A stretch of 64,000 nucleotides of DNA from Amphiura filiformis (lineage: Eukaryota; Echinodermata; Ophiuroidea; Amphilepidida; Amphiuridae): contig NC_092628.1 in NCBI RefSeq assembly GCF_039555335.1, forward strand, positions 74,650,713 to 74,714,712, written 5' to 3'. Shown here piece after piece: positions 47,895 through 60,257 of this stretch. The position numbers and the translations under genes were made by a program. Position 1 is the stretch's first letter. Every line of letters starts with the position of its first letter. Below the pieces are notes generated by a model. It was not told the origin of the DNA. It did not search any database and was given only the letters and a program-made list of their open reading frames with translations.

Positions 47895-49005
47895 GTCTGG
47901 TCCCATTATTGAATTCCCCTGTGACTGAAAATGGTAGTTTGTGTACCAGCAAATGTGAAGCCTGCCTGTTTTTTGCTTTTAACATTCTTGCCCAAGTAGT
48001 AGATGACAATATGCTGATTATTGTATAAAATTGATGTTACAGGTCCTGAGATACATTATTTGTGCACTGCAGAAAAGCGTAGCTCAAAATTGATTCAAAA
48101 CAAGCAACTCCTTGTGTTTAATCTCTGATGTCACCTTTAATATGACAGAGTACATCGGGTGAGACTGTTGCCTCAATTTCAGTATGTATCAATGCTATCC
48201 AAGAGGGTGTTTTATAAATGAGTTGATGTGTGTTTATATTTGGTATGCCTTCTGCTGATAAAAAGGTGCAGGGCAAAAGACCCTATAGTCTACATATAGG
48301 AAGTTGATTTAATTTTGGTTTTAAAGCTAATAATACCAAAAATGTTATCAAACTTCTCGAAATAGATTCATCAGGATTTTGAAGTAAATTATGTTCTTAG
48401 TTTATGGAGACAAATCCAAAATTTCTACTAACTTTAGTTTTGTCACCCAGCTCGAATGACTTCTTCAGTAATACAGTTTTTTCCTGCAAGACTTCTCATC
48501 CCTAGGGTGCCCAGTTCTCAACAGCGGATCATATAATGTGACTTAGAGAATATATCCCTTCATCACGATTTAGCACTCATCTCCTGCCCCCTCTTTCTGA
48601 TCCATAATACCTCATGTATCCACCTTGTGTGTTTATTTGAGTCCTTTGGATTTGGAATTGTCTACATAAACTGAGAACTTACTGTTATCAAACTTGCTTC
48701 CATTTGTTACAAGCTAAATAATACCACCAAACTAGGTTTTGCAAGTTGGGATTTGGAAAGATTTTGCATTGTCTGCCATGAGCCGTGTATATGTGCTTTG
48801 TGTTAAACAACGGAAGGCATCCTGAATGTAAATATCATAAGGCAACCCAGACTATTTTTCAAAAGGATGTGGATAAAAACATTCATATTGAATACTTAAA
48901 TCTAGTGTGGGCTCTAACATGTATAGAAGATTGAATGTACTGTACACAAATGCATGGCTTTGTCTAAAGTAATTGGTATACTGTTGGCTTGATCTTGCCA
49001 ATAAA
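47895..49005 (+). terminator. C9orf72: C9orf72 3' UTR with candidate polyadenylation signal
   Basis: The region after the TAA has no ORF of interest. AATAAA at 49000-49005 is followed by a T/G-rich stretch, giving a 3' UTR of about 1.1 kb. Earlier cleavage sites cannot be excluded. Confidence 0.5.
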
Positions 49006-49401
49006 ATGGATCAGATTTTTGTACATTCTGATTCTAGTTGGTTCTTCTCCCTGTTTTGAGTTCTGACCTGCTTGCAATGGCAACTTGGACTTTATAGCAA
49101 TAGCTGGCCCGCATGCCAAATGCTGACCGGACAATTGACCAATTGAACAGCTCCAGTGTGCACATTAAACATGGCATACATAAGGTGTGTCTGACTCTCA
49201 AGCACAGATGTTTGAAATGAATTTGTCCCTCTGTGGCCCCCTGCTTTAAAGCAAATCTATTCTTAACTATCGATGATCAGTGCATGTTATGTTGTGCCTG
49301 ATTTGACCTAGAATATGGGTATTATTATATGAGTTTGGTGTATACGCACCCATAAAAGGTATTTTCTCACTGCAGTAATTTTATTACCCATATACTTAAT
49401 A

Positions 49402-49514
49402 AATAAAGGGTAATGCAGTATCTTTTACACCTAAATAATGTGTCTGAGGCAGAAAAATGTAAACATATTTACTGCGGAGTACTCATTGTTTAGGTGTAAA
49501 AGATGACCTTTATT
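49402..49514. repeat. Inverted repeat downstream of C9orf72
   Basis: ATCTTTTACACCTAAATAATG-type left arm (20 bp of it: TCTTTTACACCTAAATAATG) pairs with CATTGTTTAGGTGTAAAAGA. Outer AAATAAAGG blocks also pair with a small mismatch loop. From here to 51044 I see no gene, only AT-rich sequence with ATTATCGATT-type short repeats near 50720-50920. Confidence 0.65.
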
Positions 49515-51044
49515 TCTGTTCTATTACCACAAAATAGTGCGATTTAAAGAGAAAATATCACTTTTGCCCAAGTGACAGTGCGTATCACAGATATATTTTA
49601 AGTGTAACCAATCATAATGTGATGCATAGAATGTGTTGTGGCACTTGACCCATATTGCAACCCATTATATTGAATAATGATTTGTCAGGGTAATAGAAAT
49701 ACATCTAAAAAGCATATTGTTTGCATGTGCTCCTTTATTTGTGTGTTCATAACTATGATAGCAGGAAATACTGAAGCACATTTGGGTATGCAAAATCCCC
49801 TAATGCAAGATGGTGGGAGAGCCTGGTTTAAAAGGACAACCAGTGATTTGCTAACAAGAACATCCCAGAATTCATCAAATGTAAGATACTAACATTTTAT
49901 GAAAAAAGCATAAAATATGATGGTAAACCCTGCAAGTGGCAAACATGAAAGTAATTTAATAAAGAAAACCTTTAGATGAAGGCCATGGTTTACAATTGAA
50001 TGCAAACGAAAACAATATAAAAGACACTGGGGATAGCCATTAACACTTTTAACGAAGTACTTTATTATAAATTTTGACATCCGTTGTACAGTACTAAATG
50101 TGTTAAAACTTAAAATGTTTATATAAAGCTTTTCAACACATGCAACTCTTGTGTAATGTCATTTGATTTATGAGTGCGATAATGTAATACACTTGTATCC
50201 TAAATCGGGGAGTGGTCACTTAACAAGATTCAAGAACACTTGTGTTTTTGTCAGTACATTTTCCAAGTTTGAGCAATCCTTCCAAAAACCCGACTACACC
50301 ACTGCATTTTGCTATAGGTAACAATCACAAAATAGGTCAAGGTGACAGAGCTCAATGGTCTTTGATCTTTTTGCCATGTTATCCAGGTACAAACTATTCT
50401 TTGTTTAAAATGGTTTTTCAAGTGGAGCAATATAAGACCATTTTTATCAATATCAGGAAGTTTTCAATTTTTGTCCATGCTGTGGAACCCAAAATTTGAC
50501 ATTATTTTGACCTTTTCCCTATAACTCCAGAACTGTACACCAAAGTGTGTTTATCTGCAACCAAAAAATCACAAAGTCGATCAGTAGGCCTACACACTTT
50601 CCAATTTCTTTATTCAGAACAAATTTTTCGAAAAAAATGCACAAAATGTTAATTTTATCAATTGCAGCTGAAAATGGGAACTCGTGATTTCTTTCTTTAA
50701 TGTTCCTAAAATTGAGATTATCTAGATCGATTATCAATTATCGATTATTAATTATAATCCATTATTGATCATTGATTGACACGATAATCCCCTCCCAATA
50801 CAAGTTTGTAAGGAAAGGCCTGACGGAATTGAAAATCATTTCGCTGTCATTAATGCTTTTTGAATTCGTAGGCTTGATTGATTATATTGACTGACTATTG
50901 ATTATCGATAATTGATTAGTAACCCTCTCCACTCCCACCCCCCCCCCCCACACACACCCCGACAGACGAAATGTAAATGACATGATCAGTCGGCTGGAAA
51001 TCATAAAATATGTAGGCCTACAGCCTTAATCAAAACCATGTGTA

Positions 51045-51630
51045 CTAGGCGGTTACCCGTATTTGGTGGTTCTCGGCTGTCGCGATTACCTGGCTGATGG
51101 TGACTGTACTCACCAAGTTTTTACTAATTGGACCCCTTGTGACCTCGAAATGACCTTCCAAAATTTGGCTCTAAATGATGACTGTACCCACCACGTTTCA
51201 TGCCCATATGACAGTTTTTAGTAACTTGACCTTGGACGACCCCAAAATGACCTTCCAAAAATTTGACTCTAAAAGTTGATTGTACCCACTAAGTTTCATG
51301 CCCATTTTACAACAGTTTTAAGTTATTTGACCTCAGATAACCCCTGGGTGACCCCAGATGACCCCAAAATGACCTTCAAAAATTTGGCTCTAAATGTTCA
51401 CCGCACCCACCAACTTTCATGCCCATGCCCATACAACAGTTTTTGCTCATTTGACCTCATGACCCCTAGATGACCTTGGGAGACCTTGACCCACTAACCA
51501 ATACAAACTTGTTCTGTATGGGGTCAAGCTGCACCCACCCACCAAGTTTGAGGAACGTGCGACCCCCAGTCTCCGAGAAAATAGGCGGACAGACAGAGGC
51601 ACAGAGTCACAGACTAGGATTATTATATAG
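51045..51630 (+). repeat. Repeat family D, forward copy, with internal 80-100-bp tandem units
   Basis: Internal units carry TGACCTTCCAAAATTTGGCT, CCCACCAAGTTTCATGCCCA and ACAGTTTTTAGTAACTTGAC and repeat about four times. It ends with CCAGTCTCCGAGAAAATAGG, CGGACAGACAGAG and TTATATAGATAGG. The same sequence lies inverted at 56345-56860. It looks like the 3' part of a dispersed element; no protein remains. Confidence 0.65.
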
Positions 51631-52050
51631 ATAGGCCTAATACTATTTTCGCGTGGTTTATTAATTTGATATGTTATCTATGTTTATATAAAATAAAAGC
51701 AAGTTTATTTTGACTTTTCATAAAATCAACCAAGCTCCTTTAGGCCATATATCACAGGGGGAATTGCCCAACGTTGACCAAATTGTCCAAAAAGGTCTGG
51801 CATTTCGCAACATTATACATGTAGGCCCTATAATAGGCCTAATGTTACGTAAAATGGCCCGACGATTTTCGGCAATTTAGCGCAAGGCCGCTCTGACTTT
51901 ATGCAGTTGTACGCAGCTGGGTGGGGCAATGTAATTTTGAAAACTTTGTGTTTTCAGCAACTTACGCAATTTTGAAAAAATGTTAAGCAATTTTGTACTT
52001 TCAGTGGAATTTTGAGAAAATCTTAAAACAATTTTGTGAAACTTTTAATA

Positions 52051-54031
52051 ACACAGTTTTGACCGAAAATCACATTTTTGACCGGAAATCACATTTTTGA
52101 CCGAAAATCACATATTGACCAAAAATCACATTTAATATTTTTGACCAATATCCATTTTTGACCAAAATCACACTTTTGAGCATTTAAAGCAAAATCACAT
52201 TTTTAAAACCAAAAATTAATCATGTTTTATACTAAAACCATGTTTTTTCTTCTAAAAATCATGTTATTTGCGATTTTGAGAAAGTTAGGTTGTGAAACTT
52301 CGGAGTAACTTACTATTTTAACAATTTTTGACAACTTCTGGCAATTCCCCTGTGACCCGGGGCCTTGAGGGCTCATTAGGAGGGCTATCATTTTTCTTCG
52401 TAAGGGATCCCAAATATACGGGGGGTCATAAATTTTGGAAAGAAAAATAGGGGCGAGGGTTATAAAATTTTGGATATAAGGAGTCACAAGATGACCATAG
52501 ATAGTGTGTTTCAAATTACTGATTTCAATACAAATTTATCCTGTTTAGGGGGTAAGGTGTATCGGTGGTGGTGGTGTGAGGGGGTCATAAAATTTTTGTT
52601 GCCAAAATAGGTGGGGTCGCAATTTTATTGACGCCAACTTCTTTTTAATTTGGGACCCCTTCCGAAGAAAATGATAGCCCCCTTATGATGTTTCCCGAGT
52701 GAGGCAGAGAATCTTCACGTCTCAATTTGGTCCCCTATATCGTACAGTACGGTTGTCTGACAGGAAGCGCTTGGAACCAGATTGAACTTGCAGAGGCTCC
52801 GGAAGATGTTAAATATTGTGGGGGTAGGGGCAAAGGTGCCTGGCCCAAATTATTAGGGGCTCAATGCTACTTTTCCATCGACCAAAATGATCGAAAATCA
52901 CATTTTTGACCAAAAATCACATAATTTATTTGACCAAAAAACACAGTTTTGACCGAAAATCACATTTTTGACCGGAAATCACATTTTTGACCGAAAATCA
53001 CATATTGACCAAAAATCACATTTAATATTTTTGACCAATATCCATTTTTGACCAAAATCACACTTTTGAGCATTTAAAGCAAAATCACATTTTTTAAAAC
53101 CAAAAAATTAATCATGTTTTATACTAAAAACCATGTTTTTTTCTTCTAAAAATCATGTTATTTGCGATTTTGAGAAAGTTAGGTTGTGAAACTTCGGAGT
53201 AACTTACTATTTTAACAATTTTTGACAACTTCTGGCAATTCCCCCTGTGACCCGGGGCCTTGAGGGCTCATTAGGAGGGCTATCATTTTCTTCGTAAGGG
53301 GATCCCAAATATACGGGGGGGGGGGGTCATAAAATTTTGGAAAGAAAAATAGGGGGCGAGGGTTATAAAATTTTGGATATAAGGAGTCACAAGATGACCA
53401 TAGATAGTGTGTTTCAAATTACTGATTTCAATACAAATTTATCCTGTTTAGGGGGTAAGGTGTATCGGTGGTGGTGGTGTGAGGGGGTCATAAAATTTTT
53501 GTTGCCAAAATAGGTGGGGTCGCAATTTTATTGACGCCAACTTTTTTTAAATTTGGGACCCCTTCCGAAGAAAATGATAGTCCCCTTTATGATGTTTCCC
53601 GAGTGAGGCAGAGAATCTTCACGTCTCAATTTGGTCCCCTATATCGTAGGCCTACAGTACGGTTGTCTGACAGGAAGCGCTTGGAACCAGATTGAACTTG
53701 CAGAGGCTCCGGAAGATGTTAAATATTGTGGGGGTGGGGGCAAAGGTGCCTGGCCCAAATTATTAGGGGCTCAATGCTACTTTTCCACATTTTTGACCAA
53801 AAATCACATAATTTATTTGACCAAAAAACACAGTTTTGACCGAAAATCACATTTTTGACCGAAAATCACATAGGCCCTATATTGACCAAAAATCACATTT
53901 AATATTTTTGACCAATATCCATTTTTGACCAAAATCACACTTTTGAGCATTTAAAGCAAAATCACATTTTTTAAAACCAAAAAATTAATCATGTTTTATA
54001 CTAAAAACCATGTTTTTTTCTTCTAAAAATC
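52051..54031. repeat. Long tandem array, about 890-bp unit, 2.2 copies
   Basis: Units start at 52051, 52941 and 53828 with ACACAGTTTTGACCGAAAAT; the third stops after about 200 bp. Copies A and B are nearly identical, differing by short homopolymer changes and a 6-bp insertion. Each unit starts with a sub-array of TTTTGACCAAAAATCACAT-like 17-20-bp motifs and continues into G-rich sequence. A 50-residue frame (from 52727 and 53631) is present in both copies, but its conservation only reflects recent duplication. Confidence 0.9.
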
Positions 54032-54080
54032 ATGTTTTTTGACCAAAAAAAGATTCTGATGACATAAAATGATCAAATTG

Positions 54081-54201
54081 GACGGATACTTTCGCATGAT
54101 ACCTGAATTTATCTATCTCGCTAGAGTTTTCAAATATTCGTCTCACGGTATTTGAAAACTCTAGCTCGACCGATAAATTCAGGTATTATGCTTAATCCGT
54201 C
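54081..54201. repeat. Compact foldback element
   Basis: Arms of about 55 bp start GACGGATACTTTCGCATGAT, and the right arm ends TTAATCCGTC. They enclose a very short loop and share ACCTGAATTTAT, CTAGAGTTTTCAAATA and complements. It directly follows the 890-bp array. From 54202 to 55329 no gene is seen. Confidence 0.75.
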
Positions 54202-55329
54202 GAATTTTATATCAAACTTGATGATTGGATATGGTGGCCTCCTGTAGCTTCCTGTATAGTTTTGTGTCATCTTATTTGCATTTTTATGAATATTAATGAG
54301 CTTATTTGCATCCACTCTCTGCAGCTTAAATGCAACAGATCAACTTCTAACTTGGGATTTAGTGGCCTAATATGATGTATAGTTTCGGGGCATGTTATTT
54401 GCATATTAATGAGCTTATTTGCATATTATTTTTTATTAACAAACCTTTATTATTTACACACCTTTGTGTGGGGACCACCTTAATTACGAACCGCGTAATT
54501 CTAGTTTCTCTTTGATTTGACACCACTCAGGATCTTGGCAGTTCAAAATATAAAAAGGACCCGATTACTGCATGAGTATTAAATTTTCATCGATTTGCAA
54601 TCGATTGGTGGTATTTTTTTGTTTATAATTATAATTCAATTAATTTATTGGAATTTCTTTTTTTATGTTTCTGTGTTTTTTATTTTTACAAGATATCACA
54701 CAAACAAGAATTACAAAGGAATCACACACAAAATTACAAAAGATCATCATATTAAAAACAAAAAAATTGCACAAATTTAACACCAATTATACCATCCAGC
54801 AAGAAATGCTGAAAAAACATAATATACCTTTATCATGCAGCCATCAAAACTTTATAAAATAGATACATCAAAAATTACAAACCAAATCTCCATTTACGGA
54901 AATGGGCCCCTGGGCAGAAAGTTTGTATTTACCCTTGATAGCAATAACTGTTTCCCATTGGAATTTCTTGGTGGTGTGCGCCCGGAATGACCCCTGACGC
55001 ACAGCCCGTCTACCAACCAAAGTGCACGCACGTTTGTTTGATTTTCCGACGTATCTGAACATCAAATTACATGAATTCATGCGGAAAATGGCTGAATATG
55101 TCGGAAATGTGAAGTGTTGAGTGATTCACGGATCACCAGGAAGTAGAAATGATGATATTTGGCCACTTTCATGGATTACCAGGTTAGTTTAAATTAGTTT
55201 TTAAACTGGCCCTGCACTGCAAGTAGTCCGAATAAATTATTCAATAATCAGACCCAGAACAAAATATTACTTTCTGACATGATCGTGTACTGGGTCTGAA
55301 CTGTTTCCATATGAAATCTTGATGGCAAA

Positions 55330-55460
55330 TTTAGTCGGGATTATGCACTTTCAGTTTCTCACGCGTTTGAACCGGAATTGGATTGCGTACTTTTTCGATG
55401 TCTAGTGAGCAAATTTCTTCAATATTTTGAGAAAATGATGTCAAATTTTCTATTCTATAG
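55330..55460 (+). repeat. Interspersed repeat, family C, copy 2
   Basis: It shares AGTCGG, TTATGCACTTTCAGTTTC, CGCGTTTGAA and ATTTCTTCAATATTTTGA in order with 29166-29290. It is the most diverged of the three copies. Confidence 0.6.
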
Positions 55461-56184
55461 TCAAAGTTAAAAATGCGATCCCCAACCCTTTGCTTACCTT
55501 TGGACGAATTTGCAGTAAAATCCGCTAGCTCTGTGTTGAAAAATGTCCGGTACTTGCCCGGTACAAACATAGAAATGGCCACACCGCTTCAGTCCTGGCA
55601 ATGAATATTTCTTGCGTAAATCCAATGGTTCCAACGTGGGCATCACGATGATAGTCTCCTACACAACCAGATTGTGTCGGCCTGACGTTCGTCGATCCTA
55701 ATCGCTAAAGTGAGGACAGCATGAGCTCTTACATTGTCTTACCTGCGTAAGAGTCTGTTCAACAAAGGCGATTGTGAATAAGGATGATTGACAGCACCGT
55801 ATATTGGGCGGGGCCATTATTACCTTGTGCAAATAATACGCGCTGGACGGCTAGCAGTACGCTTAATTTGTAAAAGGGAATCTGAATAAGACTTTACTTG
55901 AGTGTTTGGACAAGCGGAACGGTTTTTTGTCTACCTCTCTGTTTGTAAACAAACCAGGGGGTCGAAGTCAGCGTAATAGTACGGCACTGCACTGCAAGTA
56001 GTTCATGACTGAGTTCATAGTTGACAAGTTGTCCATGTCCATTGGCAATGAACATGTTCAACAAACATGATGTTGAAATTTGTTTCGTCACTTGTCTATG
56101 TATAACGACCAATAGATAAGTGACTGATTATCGGGAATTAAGACTGAGTTCCGCAGTCTATACAGTCTATAGACTGGCCTGCCC

Positions 56185-56345
56185 TGGATTTATGCACTTT
56201 CAGTTTCCCACGGCCACGCATTTGAATGGGAGTTGCACGTGTGCAATCATGCAATGCGCACTTTCCACATCACATCATGTTTAGTATGTTTGTTTGGGGA
56301 GCATATTTCTTCAATATTTTGACATGTTGACGTCAAATGTTCTAC
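56185..56345 (+). repeat. Interspersed repeat, family C, copy 3
   Basis: It shares TTATGCACTTTCAGTTTCCC, CATTTGAATGGGAGTT and GGAGCATATTTCTTCAATAT then GACGTCAAATGTTCTA. It carries an extra segment of about 40 bp compared with copy 1. It abuts the inverted copy of family D. Confidence 0.6.
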
Positions 56346-56860
56346 GTATGCAGCATCTGTGTCTTTCTGTCTGTCCGCCCGCCCGCCCGCCTATTTTCTC
56401 GGAGACTAGAGTAGAGCTGGGCGTTTCTCAAACTTGGGTGGGCGCATCTTGACTTTTGGTTTGTGGTCCAAGGTCACTCAAGGTCATCCAGGGATCAACT
56501 GATATCAAATTAGTAATGTCATTCGGGCATGAAACTTGGTGAGTGGTGGGTGGGTCATGTGCATCTTGACCCGAGAGTAAGTTTGTATGGGTTGTGGGTC
56601 AAGGTCACCCAAGGTCATCCAGGGGTCAGCTGATATCAAATTAGTATCTCATACGGGCATGAAACTTGGTGGGTGGGTGCATCTTGTCCCAGAACAGAAC
56701 AACTTTGTATTGGTAAGTGGGTCAAGGTCACCCGAGGTCATTCAGGGGTCATCTGAACTTCTGAAGTCAAATTAGTAGAAACTTTTTTTCTCTCAGACTA
56801 GGGTCCCACATTCCTCAAACTTGGTGGGTGGTGAGTGCATCTTGACCCGATTAGGGATGT
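56345..56860 (-). repeat. Repeat family D, reverse copy
   Basis: It reads as the reverse complement of 51045-51630, starting with CTGTCTGTCCGCCCGCC and CCTATTTTCTCGGAGACTAG. Units with GGGCATGAAACTTGGTG and AAGGTCACCCAAGGTCATCC follow. The two copies face away from each other across the 890-bp array. Confidence 0.65.
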
Positions 56861-57445
56861 TCATAAAATTTTGACGTTCAATAGTTTTAGCTGAAAATTC
56901 TTTCATTTGAAAGAGAATCAAATTACGGTACGGTACCTAAACAATATAGGGGTCAATCATGTTTCTAGTGCATACTTTTGAAGTTACTCTTTTGGTGTGG
57001 TTTGTCTAAAATGGAACTTGTAATAGATGAAAGTGCGTAAGGTCAATTGTGAGAGGTCAAGTTTGATCGATAGATCTTGGAACTGATGCGGAAGTAGATA
57101 CAAGAAATATTTTGATGCAAGTTAAGCTTTTGAATACGGTACAATTATTTGAGTTTTACAGATTTGGATTTGAGTTGATGATAAACTGTTTACTTTTGTC
57201 AAACTGACAATATCAAATTGTTATAATTTTAATGTAAAAAATTGTTTGTTTGCCGGAAATAGCCATTGTGAAATTATGTTGACACAAACAGCATAAAACG
57301 TTTTTTGCACAGGTAGATTGCTGGAAACAAGAATTGTTAACTTAGGCCTAAGTAATTTGGAGACTAAAAGTGATCCAGAGTATCATTGGTATGGATGGTA
57401 GATGCATCTAATTTCATATAATTTATTTCATTTTATTTGTTATAG

Positions 57446-57555
57446 AGGTTTTCCAAACATTTCACTGGTGGGATGACAGTACACTGTTCTACATGGGTGA
57501 AGAACAGGAGTATGAGTGGAGATGGGAATGTAGCAGTAGCACAGAAGAACTTTGA
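57446..57555 (+). other. Possible terminal coding exon, unassigned
   Basis: After an acceptor-like TTATTTGTTATAG the frame VFQTFHWWDDSTLFYMGEEQ continues to a TGA at 57553-57555. It is Trp/Glu-rich and not low-complexity. A second frame is also open here. No upstream partner exon was found and no family recognised, so this may be chance or a non-coding transcript. Confidence 0.2.
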
Positions 57556-57633
57556 CTAGTAGTACTATACTACTAATTGAAGATGAGGTGAGTATGGGGT
57601 ACTTCATGAATCATGTTGCAATTAGGGGCAAAG

Positions 57634-57661
57634 CATGCTGCCTCTTTTAAGAGGCAGCATG
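57634..57661. repeat. Perfect short hairpin
   Basis: CATGCTGCCTCTT, a TT loop and the exact complement give a 13-bp stem in AT-rich unassigned DNA. It is too short for a microRNA precursor. Confidence 0.7.
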
Positions 57662-59661
57662 TTAAAACATAGTAAATAAAACTGGTTTAAAAATAATTGC
57701 TTACTTCTGAATTTTGTGATGACTAAACTCAAGTGTCTGGCACTGTCATTCAAATACATGTACAATACAACCCAGGGCTTCCCTAACTGTAGGTTGTGGC
57801 TCAAATATGGGTTGAGACTAGAGCACTTCACAGACCTTAACTGAAAAGAAATAAAAGTAAAGAAAATACTAATAAAAGTAGATCATTTGATGTATAATAA
57901 AAAAGAAAAGAAAAAAAGTTCACCTCCTTGACAAAGTCTTTGTGTATGTTCCATCCCTGTTTTGGTATCCCAAAACGCTACTACTGACTTTGACAGACTG
58001 TGTAAATAAGCCGGGACACACATAACATTTGTTGCGACAAACTTTGTAACAAAATTTGTATTATGGTGTGGGTCGCACCATATTTTTCTCTTGAAATTTA
58101 GGTCTCTGCCGGGAAAAAAGTTTGGGGCTTTTACTTTGAGGACTGTTTAGTACAGTATTTGGTGAATAAATTTAAGAAAAACAGAATAATCTGTACATAA
58201 GTTCATCAGTATTATCCGTAAGATATAAATCGCAAAAAATCATAGGCATTGGTAAAACAATTTTAACAATATACCGGGGTATCCTGAATGACAGTTTTGA
58301 GCTTCTTTGAAGCACTTTCTCAAACAGATTGACCAATTTTTGCGCTCCAGATCGTATGCTTACTGTTGGAAACTGATATAGAGGGTATTCATTACTACAT
58401 CATTGATGTGATTGCTCATGCATAAAAGTCCTCCACATAGGCTGTTTAGCTTAATCGGGAAAGTGACCTCTTGAAATGATATCACAGTGATCTTTATGAA
58501 TTACAGTGAGGCGCACATACAATGTTCAACACAAAGTGAACGATGCTATAACTTGGGAGAGCAAACAAACCAACACCGCCAAATTCGACTGACGTGGGAA
58601 GCTATGAGGAAATTCTGATCATGCATGTGTTTATGGTTCGGATAGCGGTTACTTAGCAACTCTTGTTCCGCTTAGGTTTATTGAATACACTCAATTGGTG
58701 GCACTGGTTTGAGTTGTAGAACTGGTCATATGTATACATGTATGCACTAGATACATTGTGTAGTGATTTCTCTCATCTCAAGCCATCAACAGCCATAAAA
58801 ATATTATAAATCCTGATTACAGCTTAATATTCATAAGCATTCCAATAGAATGCTTCACATGTACATTGTAGTCTGCAAATAATATTTTAGTTTACATGTG
58901 CCTCTAATATATGCTGTTGTTTATATCCATTATACAGGAAAAAAATAACGTAACAGGTGAAGCTTGTCTCCTGAGGGCAAAGGTACTGAAGTATTCCGCA
59001 GTACACATACAATATTGCAAGATGGAAATTAAGTAGGAGCAGTCCTAAACATAAATTTAAAAAAATCATAAATGCATCAAGGAGGTCTATCATAGTGAGA
59101 GGTTAGTATCTACCCATAATATGCACCAAATGCACAAACACAGTTTGCACTGCCTTTTGTATGCACTTGACTATATTTAGCATCATGTGGCAAAAGTCAA
59201 ATCTGAAAATTGCATTGAAAAAAAATTTAGCAAACTGGTACCAGGTTTGGCCAATAATAGTTACAACCTTTCAAGAGTTATAGCAGAGCAGAGTGTGTTA
59301 GTTGCATTTAGCCAGTATGAATATATAGGAGTCGAAGCTCTATGTATTGAGCGCTGGACATTAGCCTGTGATGTATAATTTGCCCAATACACCCACATCC
59401 AGACTAATTAAAATCATATCACCAGGGATGTATTGTGGGGAATCTGGTTGAAACTGCTACATACTGAACTATAGTATACGAGAAGGTATGAGCTGTAATT
59501 TGTGGACAATATTGCCCTATCAAACTCTTAAGCTTGAAAGGAAAATTTTTAGAATGTAAAGTAGATAAAGAAATACTGCATGTTTGTGGAATGTGAATAC
59601 ATGATTATGACTGGAAAATCTGTTGATATAATCAGTTGTATTCTTCTCTATTCTCTTACAG
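57662..59661. other. Gene-free stretch
   Basis: I see no recognisable exon, RNA gene or clear repeat here apart from AT-rich tracts. Short open frames (57622-57831, 58887-59093, 59187-59378) show no domain. Confidence 0.4.
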
Positions 59662-59829
59662 TCATCAGATGGAAAGGAACATCATAAGAAATGGTGCTGG
59701 ACTGCTGGTGTGTATAGAGGTAATAAACTCCTTCTGATGAGAAAGGTGAAGGAAAAGTGGCAGTTGGTCAGTGGTCACTACACTACCACCAACCATTTTG
59801 TTTTACCATCTGGGAACATGACAAAATGA
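59662..59829 (+). other. Possible coding exon or decayed ORF, unassigned
   Basis: After acceptor-like TTCTCTTACAG the frame runs 55 codons to TGA: SSDGKEHHKKWCWTAGVYRG, then LLLMRKVKEKWQLV and a Thr/Asn/His-rich end. The composition is protein-like (charged and Trp-rich), but no family is recognised and there is no Met near the start. A second Met-less frame at 60096-60242 (DWKIVDEGSIKSYLEF) is similar in quality. They could be exons of one gene or relics of a transposon. Confidence 0.22.
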
Positions 59830-60257
59830 TGGTATGACAACATTTGAAATAGCTAGGCACCAACTTAGCATATCTATGGAAGAGGAAATTCCTGTTTTTT
59901 TTATTTTATGATATACATGCCTATCAGGAACTATGTAACAGACTTGTATGTGGATAGTCATACTTGGCCGTAGTGGTAAATAAAATAATTCAACAACATT
60001 CTTTTTTTTTTTTGTTCATCGGGAGCGTTTTTCGGCGCAGCAGATGGTGATGTTATCTTGTCTTCAATCGGAAGCATGAACTAAATTATGTTTAAGTGAT
60101 AGAAAATGACTGGAAGATTGTAGATGAAGGATCAATCAAGTCCTATTTGGAATTCACTGACATTAAAAAACATTCTTTGAGGAACAGAACATTCAACTCT
60201 AGTACCAAGAACTTTAAGGAACACTGGATCGAAGAGCAATGAGGATGGTAAGATGTG

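Noticed and set aside
52727-53858. Repeated ORF starting MVPYIV in both array units
   Set aside because: The copies are nearly identical because the array is recent, the first part overlaps a variable insertion, and no domain is visible. Conservation does not show coding here.
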